35,404 bases of DNA from Bacteroidales bacterium (GTDB lineage Bacteria > Bacteroidota > Bacteroidia > Bacteroidales > UBA10428). Shown one piece after another: positions 33,672 to 35,404 of this stretch. The notes below the pieces were generated by a model. It did no database searches. It worked only from the letters and a program-made list of their open reading frames with translations, and was not told the origin of the DNA. Positions within the stretch are counted from its first letter, which is position 1, and every line of letters begins with the position of its first letter. Position numbers and translations under genes: made by a program. The stretch is taken from the NCBI GenBank assembly GCA_016935615.1, contig JAFGQO010000188.1, positions 1 through 35,404 on the forward strand. Direction: 5' to 3'.

Positions 33672-35404
33672 ATGAAAACTTCCAAACATTGCAGATGTTT
33701 CATCCTGCTGACAGTTTTATCATGCTCGATACCTTTATATTCGCAGGAGACACTACCTAAAGATTATACAATACTGGTCAATACAACTTTACAGGAATCT
33801 CCTCCGCAAATCACTTTCAACTGGTCTAATGATCCAAATGCTACCGAATATATACTATACAGAAAGGAATTGAATACTTCCGGCTGGGGCCCATCTGTTT
33901 CAACACTGGCCGGAAACAGTACTCAGTATATCGATACCGATGTAGAAACAGGAAGAACTTATGAATACAAAATTCAGAAAACTACAAGTAGCCTTGCCGG
34001 TTATACATATATTTTAGCAGGAATAAAATCAAGCTTAAGTGAAGATAAAAAAAGTATTCTGCTGTTAATAGATAATACATACCAGTCAGCTCTCTCCGGT
34101 GAAATTAACAGATTAGAATCCGATCTGATAGGAGAAGGATGGTCTGTTTATAAAGAATATATCAGCAGGGATCTTTCAGTTGTTGAAGTGAAAGCGATCA
34201 TCAAAAATATATATTCGGCAGATCCTGATCTTGTCAGTGTTTTTATTTTGGGTCATATAGCTGTTCCGTATTCAGGAGATTTTTACCCTGACGGGCATTC
34301 AGATCACCGGGGAGCATGGCCTGCCGATGCATATTATGGAGATATGAATGGCACATGGACAGATAATACCGTTAACAGTACCGGCGGTGCTGATCCGAGA
34401 AACCATAATGTCCCCGGGGATGGTAAGTTTGACCAGTCGTATATTCCATCCGACATAGAATTGCAGATAGGCAGGGTTGATATGGCAAATATGCCATATT
34501 TTAATTCAGGCAATGAGATCACAACAACAAGAAAATACCTTGATAAAAATCATTCGTACAGACATGGAGAATACGATGACATTGGCATTAAGGGCTTGAT
34601 AGAGGATAACTATGGAGATGTTTACGGGGAAAATTTTGCATCGACCGGATGGAGAAATTTTTCAGCTCTCGTGGGTTCCGATAATGTCTATGAATTAGAC
34701 TATACCACAACTTTGTCTTCGGAGAACTATCTGCTTTCTTTTGGAAGCGGAGGTGAACTGTGTACTGATCACGACTGGGCAGAAAATTCCTACAACTCAA
34801 TATTCACAATTTTATTTGCAAGTCGGTGGGCCGACTGGGATACTTATAATAATTTTCTTCGTTGTCCGCTTGCATCTGACAGCTATACACTTACAAGTTG
34901 TTGGGGAGCACGTCCATTTTGGGCTATTCATCCTATGGGAATGGGAGAAACAATAGGATACTGTACCCGCATCACACAAAATAACTCGAGTTCAGGACTT
35001 TATGTTTCCGGCAATTATGCCAGAGGTATTCATATTGCTCTTATGGGAGATCCTACGCTGCGGTTACATGTAGTGAAACCAGTTTCCAACCTCTCGCTTG
35101 ATGAATCAAATGGCAGTATTATTCTTAGCTGGAATGCGCCAAATGATGATATCATCGGCTATGATATTTACCGAAGTAATAGTATTCAGGGCACCTTTGA
35201 AAAAATCAACAACCAGGTTGAGGAAAGCACCTCATATACAGATTCTGATCCGTTAACAGGCATTAATGTTTACATGTTACGGGCTATTAAACTGGAGCAA
35301 TCAGGGTCAGGAACTTACTACAATAAAAGTGTGGGTATAATGCAATCTATTGATCTTGGAGGCTCGGACACTCAGGCCCCTTCTGTCCCGACAGGGCTTG
35401 CTGC
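33672..35404 (+). CDS. Secreted gingipain (C25)-like protein with fibronectin III modules (3' partial)
   Basis: 577 codons are visible from the ATG at 33672, and the frame runs off the right edge. A signal peptide is followed by LYSQET (cleavage near residue 25). Residues about 35-115 form a fibronectin III-like module. Residues about 130-470 match the C25 layout: ADAYYGDM near 220, ELQIGRVD near 262, SYTLTSCWGARP with Cys410, and the closing LMGDPTLRLHVVKP. The strand that should carry the catalytic GHG reads FGSGGE, with Ser359 at the histidine position. Another fibronectin III module follows (about 475-560), then PSVPTGLA opens the next. A T9SS C-terminal domain is expected beyond the window. 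It is possibly an inactive protease fold used for binding. Confidence 0.75.
   Translation, partial: MKTSKHCRCFILLTVLSCSIPLYSQETLPKDYTILVNTTLQESPPQITFNWSNDPNATEYILYRKELNTSGWGPSVSTLAGNSTQYIDTDVETGRTYEYKIQKTTSSLAGYTYILAGIKSSLSEDKKSILLLIDNTYQSALSGEINRLESDLIGEGWSVYKEYISRDLSVVEVKAIIKNIYSADPDLVSVFILGHIAVPYSGDFYPDGHSDHRGAWPADAYYGDMNGTWTDNTVNSTGGADPRNHNVPGDGKFDQSYIPSDIELQIGRVDMANMPYFNSGNEITTTRKYLDKNHSYRHGEYDDIGIKGLIEDNYGDVYGENFASTGWRNFSALVGSDNVYELDYTTTLSSENYLLSFGSGGELCTDHDWAENSYNSIFTILFASRWADWDTYNNFLRCPLASDSYTLTSCWGARPFWAIHPMGMGETIGYCTRITQNNSSSGLYVSGNYARGIHIALMGDPTLRLHVVKPVSNLSLDESNGSIILSWNAPNDDIIGYDIYRSNSIQGTFEKINNQVEESTSYTDSDPLTGINVYMLRAIKLEQSGSGTYYNKSVGIMQSIDLGGSDTQAPSVPTGLA

Noticed and set aside
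1-35404. CRISPR array, IS element, integrase or phage genes
   Set aside because: No regularly spaced direct repeats, transposase or integrase motifs were seen on either strand.

Overview
The window looks like a chromosomal segment of a Bacteroidota bacterium, probably a Bacteroidales/Marinilabiliales-type lineage. The DNA is AT-rich, leaders lack clear Shine-Dalgarno sequences, secreted proteins end in type IX secretion (T9SS) C-terminal sorting domains, and the Wzc-type kinase has the Bacteroidota-style 'GxD' A' motif. I see no tRNA, rRNA, CRISPR array, insertion sequence or replication origin.

Positions 1-12932 hold a polysaccharide export and modification locus, all on the + strand. In order it encodes a Wzc-like chain-length tyrosine kinase (5' end outside the window), a MurJ/Wzx-like flippase, a Wzy-like polymerase/ligase, an AsnB-type amidotransferase, a membrane-anchored YdcF-like protein that appears to be split by a CBM60-like domain, a heparinase II/III-type lyase, a DUF354-type putative glycosyltransferase, and a UDP-glucose/GDP-mannose dehydrogenase that resembles GDP-mannose 6-dehydrogenase (AlgD) down to its C-terminus. 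Together they suggest a capsule or exopolysaccharide containing mannuronic acid, perhaps partly amidated.

Positions 13167-20137 hold three tandem paralogues of a secreted right-handed beta-helix protein. They share the catalytic-looking helix but differ in their tails: none in copy 1, four Big2 Ig-like domains plus a T9SS signal in copy 2, one Big2 plus a T9SS signal in copy 3. A perfect 15-bp-stem intrinsic terminator follows copy 2, and two overlapping, mutually exclusive hairpins precede it.

Positions 20197-33487 hold a compact natural-product locus. A 3388-residue hybrid NRPS-PKS on the - strand reads C-A-PCP-KS-AT-ACP-C-A-PCP-TE. Its adenylation codes read serine and valine, its AT motif reads malonyl, and it has no reductive domains. 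With it are an acyltransferase-3 membrane protein on the same strand and, on the + strand, an Sfp-type phosphopantetheinyl transferase that could activate the carrier domains. The logic predicts an N-acyl-seryl-ketide-valine chain, well set up for Dieckmann release as a 3-acyl tetramic acid.

Positions 32182-35404 hold a decayed C-terminal remnant and, beyond the transferase, an intact but window-truncated copy of a T9SS-type secreted protein with a gingipain (C25)-like fold and fibronectin III modules. The catalytic histidine position of the intact copy appears to be serine.
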